Shown here: piece after piece, positions 1 through 8,839 of the stretch
How positions within the stretch are numbered: the stretch's first letter is position 1
How the letters are laid out: each line of letters starts with the position of its first letter
Source of the DNA: Alphaproteobacteria bacterium
GTDB lineage: Bacteria > Pseudomonadota > Alphaproteobacteria > Caulobacterales > Caulobacteraceae
Assembly (NCBI GenBank): GCA_025350685.1
Contig: JANXXK010000159.1
Location: 1-33,537 of the forward strand
Length of the DNA: 33,537 nucleotides
Direction: 5' to 3'
Position numbers and translations under genes: made by a program
Notes under the pieces: generated by a model
Told to the model about the DNA's origin: nothing
The model's input: the letters and a program-made list of their open reading frames with translations, nothing else
The model's database searches: none

Positions 1-2
1 TC

Positions 3-1115
3 ATCGCCGACCGATGGCTGGGCCGCGGGCGCACGCTGACCATTGGCCTGGTGGTGATGGTCGCCAGCTACATCCTGTTGGCCACCGAGGCCGGCTTCCT
101 GATCGCCATCGCGCTGATGATCGTCGGCGTCGGCCTGGTGAAGCTCAACCTGGTCAGTCAGATCGGCAGCCTCTACGCCCCCGGCGACGGCCGGCGCACC
201 CAGGGCTTCGCCTACTACCTGATCGCCGCCAACATTGGCTCGTTCGTCACGCCCTTGATCAGCGGCACCCTCGCTGAGCGGGTCAGCTACCGCTACGGCC
301 TTGAGTCGCTGGCCGTCAGCATGGCCCTCGCGCTCATCGTCTATCTGGCCGGTCGCCGGCGCATGCCGCAGGACCCGGCGAAACCGGCGCCCGTCACGGC
401 GACCAAGGCGACGCCCGCCCGCACGAGGGACGCCCGCACCGGGGAGGTCGGCGTGATCGCAGCCCTGCTGCTCCTGCTGGTCGGCGAGATCCTAATGTAC
501 GCCACCTACAATCAGGCGTTCAGCATCTTCCCGATCTGGGCCAAGGCGCATGTCGACCTGAACGTCCACGGCTTCGAGATGCCGGTCACCTGGTTCAGCA
601 CGCTCGACGGCATCCTAACCATCGTCGGCGCCATGCTGACCATCCGCTTCTGGGCCTGGCAGCGGCGCCGCGGACGGGAGTCCAGCGACGCGGGCCGCCT
701 GGTCGTCGGCTGCCTGCTCACCGCCGGTGCATTCCTGTTCCTGGCGCTGGGCGCGCTCGCCTCAACCGCCGGCAAGACCTCGATGGCGCCGGCGGTCGGC
801 TTCTTCCTGCTGGCCGACCCGGCGATCACCTGGATCGACACGGTGATCTTGGCCGCCTTCACCCGCGCCGCGCCGCGCGCGATCAACAGCCTGATGCTGG
901 GCGCTTTCTACCTGTCGGTGGCGGTCGGCAGCATGGCGGCGGGCTGGCTTGGCTCCTTCTACGAGACGATGACGCCAACCACGTTCTGGCTGATCGACGC
1001 CGCGGTGGCCGCCTCCGGCGCCGCATTCTTCGTTGTCCTCGGACCGTGGCTGCGCGGCGTGCTCGCGCCAAAGGCTGAGCCCGATGCCGTGATCGGCGAG
1101 ACCGCGCTGGCCTAG
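3..1115 (+). CDS. POT-family (PTR2) proton-coupled peptide transporter, 5'-truncated
   Basis: The frame is already open at the window edge (first whole codon at base 3) and ends with TAG at 1113-1115, so only the C-terminal part, about 370 residues, is present. The visible start, IADRWLGRGRTLTIG, matches the loop after TM2 of the POT family. It is followed by the family pattern of a glycine-rich helix, then LYAPGDGRRTQGFAYYLIAANIG, which corresponds to the second POT signature. Many hydrophobic segments follow (about ten helices). POT proteins import di- and tripeptides with protons across the inner membrane. Substrate cannot be told here: the N-terminal ExxER motif lies outside the window. 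The gene converges on the thioesterase gene and shares a CTAG with it, so the two stop codons overlap. Confidence 0.85.
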   Translation: MADRWLGRGRTLTIGLVVMVASYILLATEAGFLIAIALMIVGVGLVKLNLVSQIGSLYAPGDGRRTQGFAYYLIAANIGSFVTPLISGTLAERVSYRYGLESLAVSMALALIVYLAGRRRMPQDPAKPAPVTATKATPARTRDARTGEVGVIAALLLLLVGEILMYATYNQAFSIFPIWAKAHVDLNVHGFEMPVTWFSTLDGILTIVGAMLTIRFWAWQRRRGRESSDAGRLVVGCLLTAGAFLFLALGALASTAGKTSMAPAVGFFLLADPAITWIDTVILAAFTRAAPRAINSLMLGAFYLSVAVGSMAAGWLGSFYETMTPTTFWLIDAAVAASGAAFFVVLGPWLRGVLAPKAEPDAVIGETALA

Positions 1116-1538
1116 CGTGACCGGTTCATCAGCTTGAAGACGCCGGAGCAGCGGATCACGTCGTGGCCGCCGACCCAGGCGCGGCCCTCGGCGAAGGCGA
1201 CCTCCCTGGTCACCCGCGTGGTCTTCGCCTCGCCGAACACCCACTCGCCGGCGCGCGCCATGTGCAGGAAGTCGATGGACAGGTGGATGGTCACGCCGGC
1301 CCGCCCGGCGCCGCGCCAGACCGCGCCGGCCAGCACCCCGTCCATGAAGGCCGAGAGCATGCCGCCGTGCACCAGGCCCATGCCGTTAGTGTGCCGCGGC
1401 AGGGCGAAGAACGCCTGCTCGGCCATCGCCCCGTCGCCCGGCTTGTGGAAGTAGGGCCCATTCAAAGTCGAAAAGCCGCCGCGGCCAGTGGCCGCGACGT
1501 AGCCTGGCGGCGGAGCCGGAGCCTCTTCAGCCCCGCCC

Positions 1539-1546
<8 letters not shown>
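1112..1546 (-). CDS. PaaI-like hotdog-fold acyl-CoA thioesterase
   Basis: A 144-residue single hotdog domain. The motif LVHGGMLSAFMDGVLAGAV is the typical PaaI-family helix, with HGG followed by the acidic residue used in thioester hydrolysis. It is followed by a beta-sheet region with THLSIDFL-like spacing (ITIHLSIDFLHMARAGEWV in general form). Such enzymes hydrolyse acyl-CoA thioesters in the cytoplasm; the acyl group is unknown. I chose the ATG at 1544-1546 because it overlaps the TAA of the upstream DUF192 gene (ATGGCTAA), which suggests translational coupling. A longer frame to 1594 exists but would lie inside the DUF192 gene. The stop TAG (1112-1114) overlaps the stop of the convergent transporter gene. 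Confidence 0.85.
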
Positions 1547-2697
<1,151 letters not shown>

Positions 2698-2723
2698 TTA
2701 CTCTCCCGATCCCGTCTGCGGGT

Positions 2724-2738
2724 AGGCCTACTATAACA
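2724..2738 (-). promoter_or_regulatory. Possible extended -10 promoter for the cold shock gene
   Basis: On the minus strand TGTTATAGT (TG-N-TATAGT, with TATAGT at 2730-2735) forms an extended -10 element about 45 bases upstream of the cold shock ATG. A TTGACG lies further up at 2760-2765, but 24 bases away, which is too far for a normal -35. Weak support. Confidence 0.35.
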
Positions 2739-2830
2739 CTGTTCTGGTAAAGCTGTGTCCGTCAACGCGGAAATATACACGCGTCAGGGGAATCTCAGCC
2801 GGAGCCTTCGGCGAGACAGCGGTCGCGGCC

Positions 2831-2905
2831 TGGCAGTCCCTAGGGGAGTCGAACCCCTCTTTTCAGGTTGAAAACCTGACGTCCTAACCGATAGACGAAG
2901 GGACC
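2831..2905 (-). tRNA. tRNA-Glu (anticodon TTC)
   Basis: The minus strand folds as a full cloverleaf of 75 nt with encoded CCA. The acceptor stem GGTCCCT pairs with AGGGACT (G-U at the first pair), followed by discriminator G and CCA. The anticodon stem TCAGG/CCTGA closes the loop TTTTCAA, giving anticodon TTC. The T arm is GAGGGGTTCGACTCCCCT-like with the standard GTTCGA. The gene lies between recJ and the cold shock gene and has its own promoter. Confidence 0.97.
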
Positions 2906-2924
2906 GCGTGGCGCGAAGGCGCGC

Positions 2925-2953
2925 TCTATATCCGCCTTCCCGTAGGGGTGCAA
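2925..2953 (-). promoter_or_regulatory. Sigma-70-type promoter of tRNA-Glu
   Basis: On the minus strand TTGCAC (2948-2953), a 17-base spacer, then TATAGA (2925-2930). Predicted transcription start is about 12 bases before the mature tRNA 5' end at 2905. The elements lie in the 65-base gap after the recJ stop. Confidence 0.7.
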
Positions 2954-2970
2954 GACTGGCCGCGGGCGGG

Positions 2971-4770
2971 CTAAGCGCGGCGCGGGTCCGCGACGTCCTC
3001 GATCTCGAACTCCACGCCCGCCCGGCCCTGCCAATCATCGGGTTTCAGCTTGCCCGCGACGTGGATCGCGCCACCCTCGCCCATGAGCCGTTTGCCGGCC
3101 TCCGTACCCTCGACGCGCCAGGCCACGGCCTTCAATCGACCGCCGGAGCCGTCGGTCAGCGTCACCCGCACGTGACCGCCGCGCAGCGGCATCGGCCGCT
3201 CGACGCGCACGTCGGCTAGGGCGAACAGCGGCTCTGAGTTACCCGGCCCGAAGGGGGCCATGCGCTGAAAGTCCTGCCACAGCGCCCGGTCACAGCCGCG
3301 CGTCGCCACCAGGGCGTCGATCTCCAGGCAATCGTCAGCCGCCGCCACCTGGCTCTCCGCCGCCAGCCGCTCGCAGAGGAAGGCCCGCAGTTCCGGGATC
3401 GTGTCCGGCCGCACCGACAGCCCCGCGGCCATGGCGTGCCCGCCGCCGGCCAGGAGCAGGCCTTCGTCGTAAGCCGCCTGCACAGCCCGGCCGAGGTTCA
3501 CGCCGGGCTGTGAGCGCCCCGAGCCCTTGCCGATATTGGCCGCCCGGTCGACGCCCACCACCACGCAGGGCTTGCGGTACTTCTCGCGCAGCCGGCCCGC
3601 GACGATACCTATGACGCCGGGATGCCAATCATCGGCCGCCACCAGCAGCATCGGCGCGTCCGGCGCGTTGCTCTCGGTCTCGATATGGGCGATCGCCGCC
3701 TCGGTGACCTCGCGCTCGACCTCCTTGCGCGACGCATTCAGCGCATCCAGCTCCTCCGCCAGCCCCCGCGCCTCTTCCGGGTCGTCGGTCGACAGCAGCC
3801 GGGCGCCCAGGTCGGCCCGGCCAATCCGCCCGCCGGCGTTGATCCTCGGCCCCAGGATGAAGCCCGCGGTGAACACCGAAGCCGCCCCTTGCGCCCCGGC
3901 CACGTCCATCAGCGCCTTCAGCCCCGGATTGCGCCAGGCCGACATCACCTTCAGCCCCTGCGCGGTCAGCGCCCGGTTGAAGCCGCGCAGTTCGGTCACG
4001 TCGCAGATCGCGCCCATGGCCGCCAGGTCCAGCGCCTGACGCAGGTCCGGCTCGGCGCGGTCCCCGAACAGCCCGCGCTTGCGCGCCTCGCGGTTCAGCG
4101 CCGCGGTCAGCACGAAGGTTACGCCCGCGGCCGCCAGATGGCCCTGCCCTGACGTATCGTCCGGCCGGTTGGGGTTCACCAGGGCCGCGACGTGCGGGAT
4201 TTCCTCGCCGCGCATCAGGTGGTGGTCGATCACCACCACCTCCAGGCCGATCTCGGCGGCGCAGGCCAGCGCATCGTGCGCCGCGGCTCCGCAGTCCACC
4301 GTGATCACCAGATCCGCGCCCTCGGCCTTCAGTCGTTTGAACGCTGCCGGTGAGGGGCCGTAACCCTCCAGGATCCGGTCCGGGACATAGATCGGCAGCT
4401 CCGCGCCCATGGCCCGGAACCAGCGCACCAGCTGCGCCGCCGACGAGGCCCCGTCCACGTCATAGTCGGCGAACACCACCATCGGGCGTTTGCGTTCGAG
4501 CCGGTCCACCAGGATCTCGGCCGCGCGGTCCATGTCGGCGAACGACGACGGGTCGGGGAACAGCGCCTTCAGCGTCGGGTTCAGATAGTCCTCAGCCTGC
4601 TCGGACAGCACACCCCGGGCCGCCAGGGCCCGGGCCAGTGGCTCGGACAGCGCGAAGTTCAGTTGCAGCTTGCGCACCAGCTCCGCATCGGCCGCCCTCT
4701 CGCGCCACAGCCGCCCGCTGAGCGACTGCGTCACGCCGAGATAGCCTGGATATGTGCTGCCGTCCGGCAA
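2971..4770 (-). CDS. recJ: Single-stranded-DNA-specific exonuclease RecJ
   Basis: A 5'-3' exonuclease on single-stranded DNA, acting in RecF-pathway recombination and mismatch repair. DHH-family motifs are present in order: VVFADYDVDGASSAAQLV (motif I), LVITVDCGAAA (II), VVVIDHH (III, the DHH triad). The DHHA1 motif GGHAMAAGLSV follows, then a C-terminal OB-like domain. About 599 residues, normal for RecJ. Start choice: the frame runs up to 4881, but the TTG at 4768-4770 has AGGAG seven bases upstream and begins just before the conserved YLGVTQSLSGR segment. A GTG at 4798-4800 is an alternative with no visible ribosome binding site. In many alphaproteobacteria recJ directly follows hom-glpX; here about 6.7 kb of plus-strand genes separates it from glpX. 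Confidence 0.93.
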   Translation of the reverse strand: MPDGSTYPGYLGVTQSLSGRLWRERAADAELVRKLQLNFALSEPLARALAARGVLSEQAEDYLNPTLKALFPDPSSFADMDRAAEILVDRLERKRPMVVFADYDVDGASSAAQLVRWFRAMGAELPIYVPDRILEGYGPSPAAFKRLKAEGADLVITVDCGAAAHDALACAAEIGLEVVVIDHHLMRGEEIPHVAALVNPNRPDDTSGQGHLAAAGVTFVLTAALNREARKRGLFGDRAEPDLRQALDLAAMGAICDVTELRGFNRALTAQGLKVMSAWRNPGLKALMDVAGAQGAASVFTAGFILGPRINAGGRIGRADLGARLLSTDDPEEARGLAEELDALNASRKEVEREVTEAAIAHIETESNAPDAPMLLVAADDWHPGVIGIVAGRLREKYRKPCVVVGVDRAANIGKGSGRSQPGVNLGRAVQAAYDEGLLLAGGGHAMAAGLSVRPDTIPELRAFLCERLAAESQVAAADDCLEIDALVATRGCDRALWQDFQRMAPFGPGNSEPLFALADVRVERPMPLRGGHVRVTLTDGSGGRLKAVAWRVEGTEAGKRLMGEGGAIHVAGKLKPDDWQGRAGVEFEIEDVADPRRA

Positions 4771-4800
4771 ACCGCCGCTCCTGACCCCGCCTCGCGTCAC

Positions 4801-4957
4801 TATCGGCCCGCGGCGCACGAGTCGCCAGTCGGCTCGCGGTTGCAGTCGAACGCCTGGCTGCGTCAAAATCGGTCGCAGCAAGCTGCAGCTGTCATAAAAA
4901 TTTCAATGGCGACCGAAATCGTTCCGGCCTACCCGCAAGCCGGTCGAGGGAGCTGGC
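4801..4957. other. Divergent intergenic region between recJ and the multiubiquitin gene
   Basis: 157 bases that must carry promoters in both directions. A relatively AT-rich patch (4891-4909) follows a 10-bp perfect palindrome AGCTGCAGCT (4881-4890). On the plus strand TTGCAG (4840s) is followed after 17 bases by TCAAAA, a weak candidate promoter. No stronger element seen. Confidence 0.4.
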
Positions 4958-5479
4958 ATGAACGACTGTGTGGCCGGGGATATTGAAGACCTTGAGGTGT
5001 GCGTGCGCGAAGGTCGGCGTCCGCGGGATAACGGCCCCTACCGGGTGATGGTGGGCGATTCGCTGATGCGCTTCGCCCCGATCATCGCTGAAGACGCCAA
5101 CCACACCGGCCGCTCCCTGCTTGGGCTGACCGCCCTGGAACCGGTCGAGGAACATGTGCTGTTCGCCGTGCTGGCGGGTGGCCTTCTCGAGGAGATCCGC
5201 CTGGAGGAGACGGTCGACCTGCGCCAGGGTGTCGAGAAGTTCGTGGCGTTTCGGAGCGATCGTATCTTCCGCCTGCTGATCAACGGCCGCGAGTATGATT
5301 GGGGTGGCTGCTTCATAAGCGGCGCGACGGTGTTGAAGCTCGCGAAGGCCGACAGCGACGCCGAGGGCGTTTGGCTCAAGGGCGCTGGCGGCGAGGAACG
5401 CCGCATCGGCGCCGCCGAGCTGATCGACCTCAGTCAGCCCGGCGTCGAGACCTTCGCCACGCGCGCGCTGGGCGGCTAG
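4958..5479 (+). CDS. Orphan multiubiquitin-family protein: two tandem ubiquitin-like (beta-grasp) domains, C-terminal Gly-Gly
   Basis: 173 residues. Two related units are visible: about residues 27-99 (YRVMVGD ... GRSLLGL ... PVEEHVLFAVL ... LEEIRLEETVDLR ... GVEKFVAFRS) and about 103-168 (FRLLINGREYDW ... ISGATVLKLA ... GVWLKG ... RRIGAAELIDLS ... GVETFAT). This is the pattern of the bacterial multiubiquitin family (Pfam Multi_ubiq). The protein ends ATRALGG, so a diglycine is exposed at the C-terminus as in a mature ubiquitin-like modifier. ATG 4958 has GAGGGAG five bases upstream. In known systems such proteins are encoded with E1, E2 and JAB-protease genes, some acting in phage defence. 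None of these is next to this gene in the window, so partner and function are unknown. The family call is from recognition of motifs, without a search. Confidence 0.75.
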   Translation: MNDCVAGDIEDLEVCVREGRRPRDNGPYRVMVGDSLMRFAPIIAEDANHTGRSLLGLTALEPVEEHVLFAVLAGGLLEEIRLEETVDLRQGVEKFVAFRSDRIFRLLINGREYDWGGCFISGATVLKLAKADSDAEGVWLKGAGGEERRIGAAELIDLSQPGVETFATRALGG

Positions 5480-5543
5480 CGACAGTTCATTCACGCCGCA
5501 ACCGGACCGCCGGCGAACGCGAGCCGACTGCGCAGCCGTGTGT

Positions 5544-5563
5544 TGGCCACATGAAAGTGGCCA
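5544..5563. promoter_or_regulatory. Perfect inverted repeat, likely operator of the aldo/keto reductase gene
   Basis: TGGCCAC (5544-5550), a 6-base spacer, GTGGCCA (5557-5563). It lies 31 bases before the ATG at 5595 and abuts CATATAAGG, which could hold the -10 element. A bound dimeric repressor here would block transcription. No regulator gene is adjacent. Confidence 0.5.
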
Positions 5564-5594
5564 TATAAGGCACGTCCCAACCCGGAGGCCCGAG

Positions 5595-6470
5595 ATGACC
5601 GACATCACCCGCGCCGGCGCCTTCCAGCTCAGCGACCGATCCGTCAACCGCATGGGCTACGGCGCAATGCAACTGGCTGGCCCCGGCGTGTTCGGGCCAC
5701 CCAAGGACCACGCCGGCGCGCTCGCGGTGCTGCGCGAAGCTGTGGCCCGCGGCGTCAACCACATCGACACCAGCGACTATTACGGCCCCCACGTCACCAA
5801 CCAGCTGATCCGCGAGGCCCTGCACCCCTATCGCGACGGCCTGACCATCGTCACCAAGCTCGGCGCCCGGCGCGGCGACGACGCCTCCTGGATCCCGGCC
5901 CACAGCCCCGCCGAGCTGACCCAGGGCGTGCACGACAATCTGCGCAACCTCGGCCTCGAAGCGCTCGACGTCGCCAACCTGCGGATCGGCGACATCCAGG
6001 GACCCGCGGAGGGCACGCTGGAGCCGCAGTTCGCCACGCTCGCCGAGTTGCAGCGTCAAGGCCTGATCCGCCACCTGGGCCTCAGCAATGTGACCTCGGC
6101 CCAGGTCAAGGAAGCCCGCGCCATCGCGCCGGTGGTCTGCGTGCAGAACCACTACAACCTCGCCCATCGCGGCGACGACGCGCTGATCGACGAGCTGGCC
6201 GGGCTGTGCATCGCCTATGCGCCGTTCTTCCCCCTGGGTGGTTTCTTCCCGCTGCAATCCTCGGCGCTGTCCGAGGTGGCGGCGGACCTGGGGGCGACCC
6301 CGATGCAGGTGGCGCTGGCCTGGCTGCTGCGCCGGGCGCCCAACATCCTGCTGATTCCCGGCACCTCATCCCTCGACCACCTGAGCGAGAACCTGGCCGC
6401 GGCCGAACTGGCGTTGCCGGACGCCGCGCTCGCCCGCCTCAACGCCATCGGCGCGCTCGCGGCCAGTTAA
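5595..6470 (+). CDS. pdxI: YdbC/PdxI-type aldo/keto reductase (probable pyridoxal reductase)
   Basis: 291 residues. From memory it matches E. coli YdbC (renamed PdxI, NADPH-dependent pyridoxal reductase) closely along its length: SVNRMGYGAMQLAGPGVFG at the N-terminus, REAVARGVNHIDTSDYYGP (AKR catalytic Asp and Tyr), TIVTKLGARRG (catalytic Lys), HLGLSNV, and LLIPGTSS near the C-terminus. The fourth AKR residue, usually His in a QLH motif, is Arg here (ANLRIG); E. coli YdbC also lacks it, so this is a subfamily trait. Start: ATG 5595 with GGAGG six to seven bases upstream; the frame extends to 5538 but has no such signal. An inverted repeat sits just upstream. Substrate is inferred from the homologue. 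Confidence 0.85.
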   Translation: MTDITRAGAFQLSDRSVNRMGYGAMQLAGPGVFGPPKDHAGALAVLREAVARGVNHIDTSDYYGPHVTNQLIREALHPYRDGLTIVTKLGARRGDDASWIPAHSPAELTQGVHDNLRNLGLEALDVANLRIGDIQGPAEGTLEPQFATLAELQRQGLIRHLGLSNVTSAQVKEARAIAPVVCVQNHYNLAHRGDDALIDELAGLCIAYAPFFPLGGFFPLQSSALSEVAADLGATPMQVALAWLLRRAPNILLIPGTSSLDHLSENLAAAELALPDAALARLNAIGALAAS

Positions 6471-6527
6471 GCCCTCGTCGGCAGCCCCGAGATTGACGGC
6501 GGCCCGCCGGCCACGTCTGTTCGCATC

Positions 6528-8839
6528 ATGTCGGGGTCCCTATCGCGTCGTCAGGCACTCGCGCGGTCCGTGGCGGCGTGGCTTTTCGCCGCCGCCTCCC
6601 CGGCCCTGGCGCGGCGCAGGCCCGCCGACCCGGGTCCGGCCCGCGCGGCCCTGACCCGCCTCTTCGGACCCCGCGCCCGCCAGATCGAGCTGACGCTGCA
6701 GCCATCGCCCCAGGCCGGTTCGCGCCCTTGGTATGCCGCCGAGAGCCACGGTGGAACGCTCTCGGTGCGCGGCGACAGCCCCGTCGCCTTGGTGCGCGGC
6801 GCCTACGCCGCCCTGCGCGATGCCGGCTACGCCCACGTGAGCTGGGAGGGCGACCGCATCGCCTTGCCCGCCCGTCTGCCCGATGCCGCGACCGGGCGTG
6901 TCGAGAGCCCCTTCGCCCACCGCGCCTACCTGAACACCTGCGCGTTCGGCTACACGACGCCCTGGTGGGACTGGCCGCGCTGGTCGCGCGAGATCGACTG
7001 GATGGCGGTCCACGGCATCGACATGCCCCTGGCCATGGAGGGCCAGGAATACGTCTGGCGGGCCCTGTGGCGCGAGGCTGGCCTCACCGAGCCCGAACTG
7101 GCCGACTACTTTTCCGGCCCTGCCTTCACCCCCTGGCAGCGGATGGGCAACCTCGAGGGCTACCGCGCCCCGCTGGCGGCCGCCTGGATCGACAAGAAGC
7201 GCGACCTGCAACGCCTGATCCTGACGCGGATGCGCGAGCTGGGCATGAGCCCGATCCTGCCGGCCTTCGGCGGCTATGTGCCCAAGGCCTTCGCGCTCAA
7301 ACACCCCAAGGCCCGCATCTACAGGATGCGCGCCGGCGCCGGCTTCCACGAGACCTACTGGCTCGATCCGGGCGATGCGCTGTTCGCCCACCTCGCCGGC
7401 CGGTTCCTGGCGCTCTACACGGGCACCTACGGCGCCGGGACCCACTACCTGGCCGACTCGTTCAACGAGATGACCCCGCCGATCGCTGACGACGGCTCCG
7501 ACGCCGGGGCGCCTTCAACGACGCCGCGGCCGCCTCGGCCGCCGCCAAGACCGTCGATCCGGTCGTCAAGGCCAAGCGTCTCGCGGCCTACGGCAAGGCG
7601 ATCCACGACGCCTTCGCCCAGACCCGGCCCGACGCCGTGTGGGTGATGCAAGGCTGGCTGTTCGGCGCCGACCAGGCGTTCTGGACCGCCGGCGCCATCG
7701 CCGCCTACCTGAGCCAGGTCCCCGACGACAGGCTGATGATCCTCGACATCGGCAACGACCGCTATCCGGACATCTGGCGCAAGGCCCGAGGCTTCGCCGG
7801 CAAGCCGTGGATCTACGGCTACGTCCACAACTACGGCGCCAGCAATCCGGTCTACGGCGATCTCGGCTACTACCGCGCCGACCTCGCCGCCCTCACCGCC
7901 CTCACCGCCAGCCCCGACACCAAAGCGCTGGCCGGATTCGGTCTGTTCCCCGAGGGCCTGAACAACAATTCCATCGTCTACGAAGCTGCTTACGACCTCG
8001 CCTGGAACGCCGGCGGTGCCTCGCAAGGCGCGTGGCTCGCGACCTACGCCCGGTCCCGCTACGGCCGCACCACGCCCGACCTCGAAGCGACGCTCGGCCA
8101 ACTCAGGGAGGCCGCCTATTCGACCCGCTACTGGACGCCCCGCTGGTGGCGCAACAAGGCCGGCGCCTACCTGTTCTGCAAGCGGCCCACCGCGGCCATC
8201 GTCGAATTCGAGGGCCATCCCGGCGACCGGATCAAGCTCACCGCCGCCGTGCGCGAGTTGGCCCGCCTTGCGCCCCAGTTCGCCGACCAATCGCTGTTCG
8301 TCATCGACCTCGTCGACGCCGCCCGCCATCTGGTCAGCGAAGAGATCGACCTGCTGTTGATCCAGGCCGTCGCCGGCTACCGCCACCGCCCTGTCACCGC
8401 CCCCGCCGGCGACCGCAATCGCCGTAAGGTCGAGGACCTGGCGCTCGCCCTCGACGCCTTGATGGGCGTTCGCGCCGAGACCCTGGCGACCTGGATCGAC
8501 GAGGCCCGCGCCTACGCCGACAACCCCGCCGACGCCCGCGCCTACGTCTTGAACGCCAAGGCCCAGGTCACGATCTGGGGCGGCCAGGGCAACCTCAACG
8601 ACTATGCGTCCAAGGCCTGGCAGGGGCTTTACCGCGACTTCTACCTGCCCCGCTGGATGAAGTTCCTCGACGCCCTGCGCGACGCCGCCCCCGGCCCTTT
8701 CGACGAAGGCCCCGTGGTCCGCGACATCGCCGCCTGGGAGCAGGCCTGGGTCGAGGCCGACACCGCCTACGTCCGCACCCGCCCCGCCGATCCGATCGCT
8801 TCGGTCCGCGCCCTGCTGGCCCGTCTGGAGCAGCCATGA
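6528..8839 (+). pseudogene. GH89 alpha-N-acetylglucosaminidase (NAGLU family), interrupted by a frameshift
   Basis: Two frames together encode a protein of about 770 residues, normal for GH89. The N-terminus MSGSLSRRQALARSVAA is a twin-arginine signal, so export to the periplasm is expected. Frame 1 (6528 to about 7500) holds the N-terminal domain and much of the barrel, including MAVHGIDMPLAMEGQEYVWR and DSFNEMTPP; the Glu of FNEM (residue 314) aligns with human NAGLU E316. The sequence then continues in another frame to 8839, with VWVMQGWLF and GLFPEGLNNNS, whose Glu matches the second catalytic residue. A TGA in the second frame at 7487-7489 and loss of similarity after about 7505 in the first place the shift at 7490-7505. 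Neither half has both catalytic residues. Either a real lesion or a sequencing error in a GC-rich run. The downstream gene overlaps by ATGA. Confidence 0.88.

Noticed and set aside
2730-2765. TTGACG (2760-2765) as the -35 for the cold shock promoter
   Set aside because: Spacing of 24 bases to TATAGT is too long for a standard promoter.
2941-2970. Possible small gene between tRNA-Glu and recJ
   Set aside because: The stretch carries the tRNA promoter; no ORF with a ribosome binding site.
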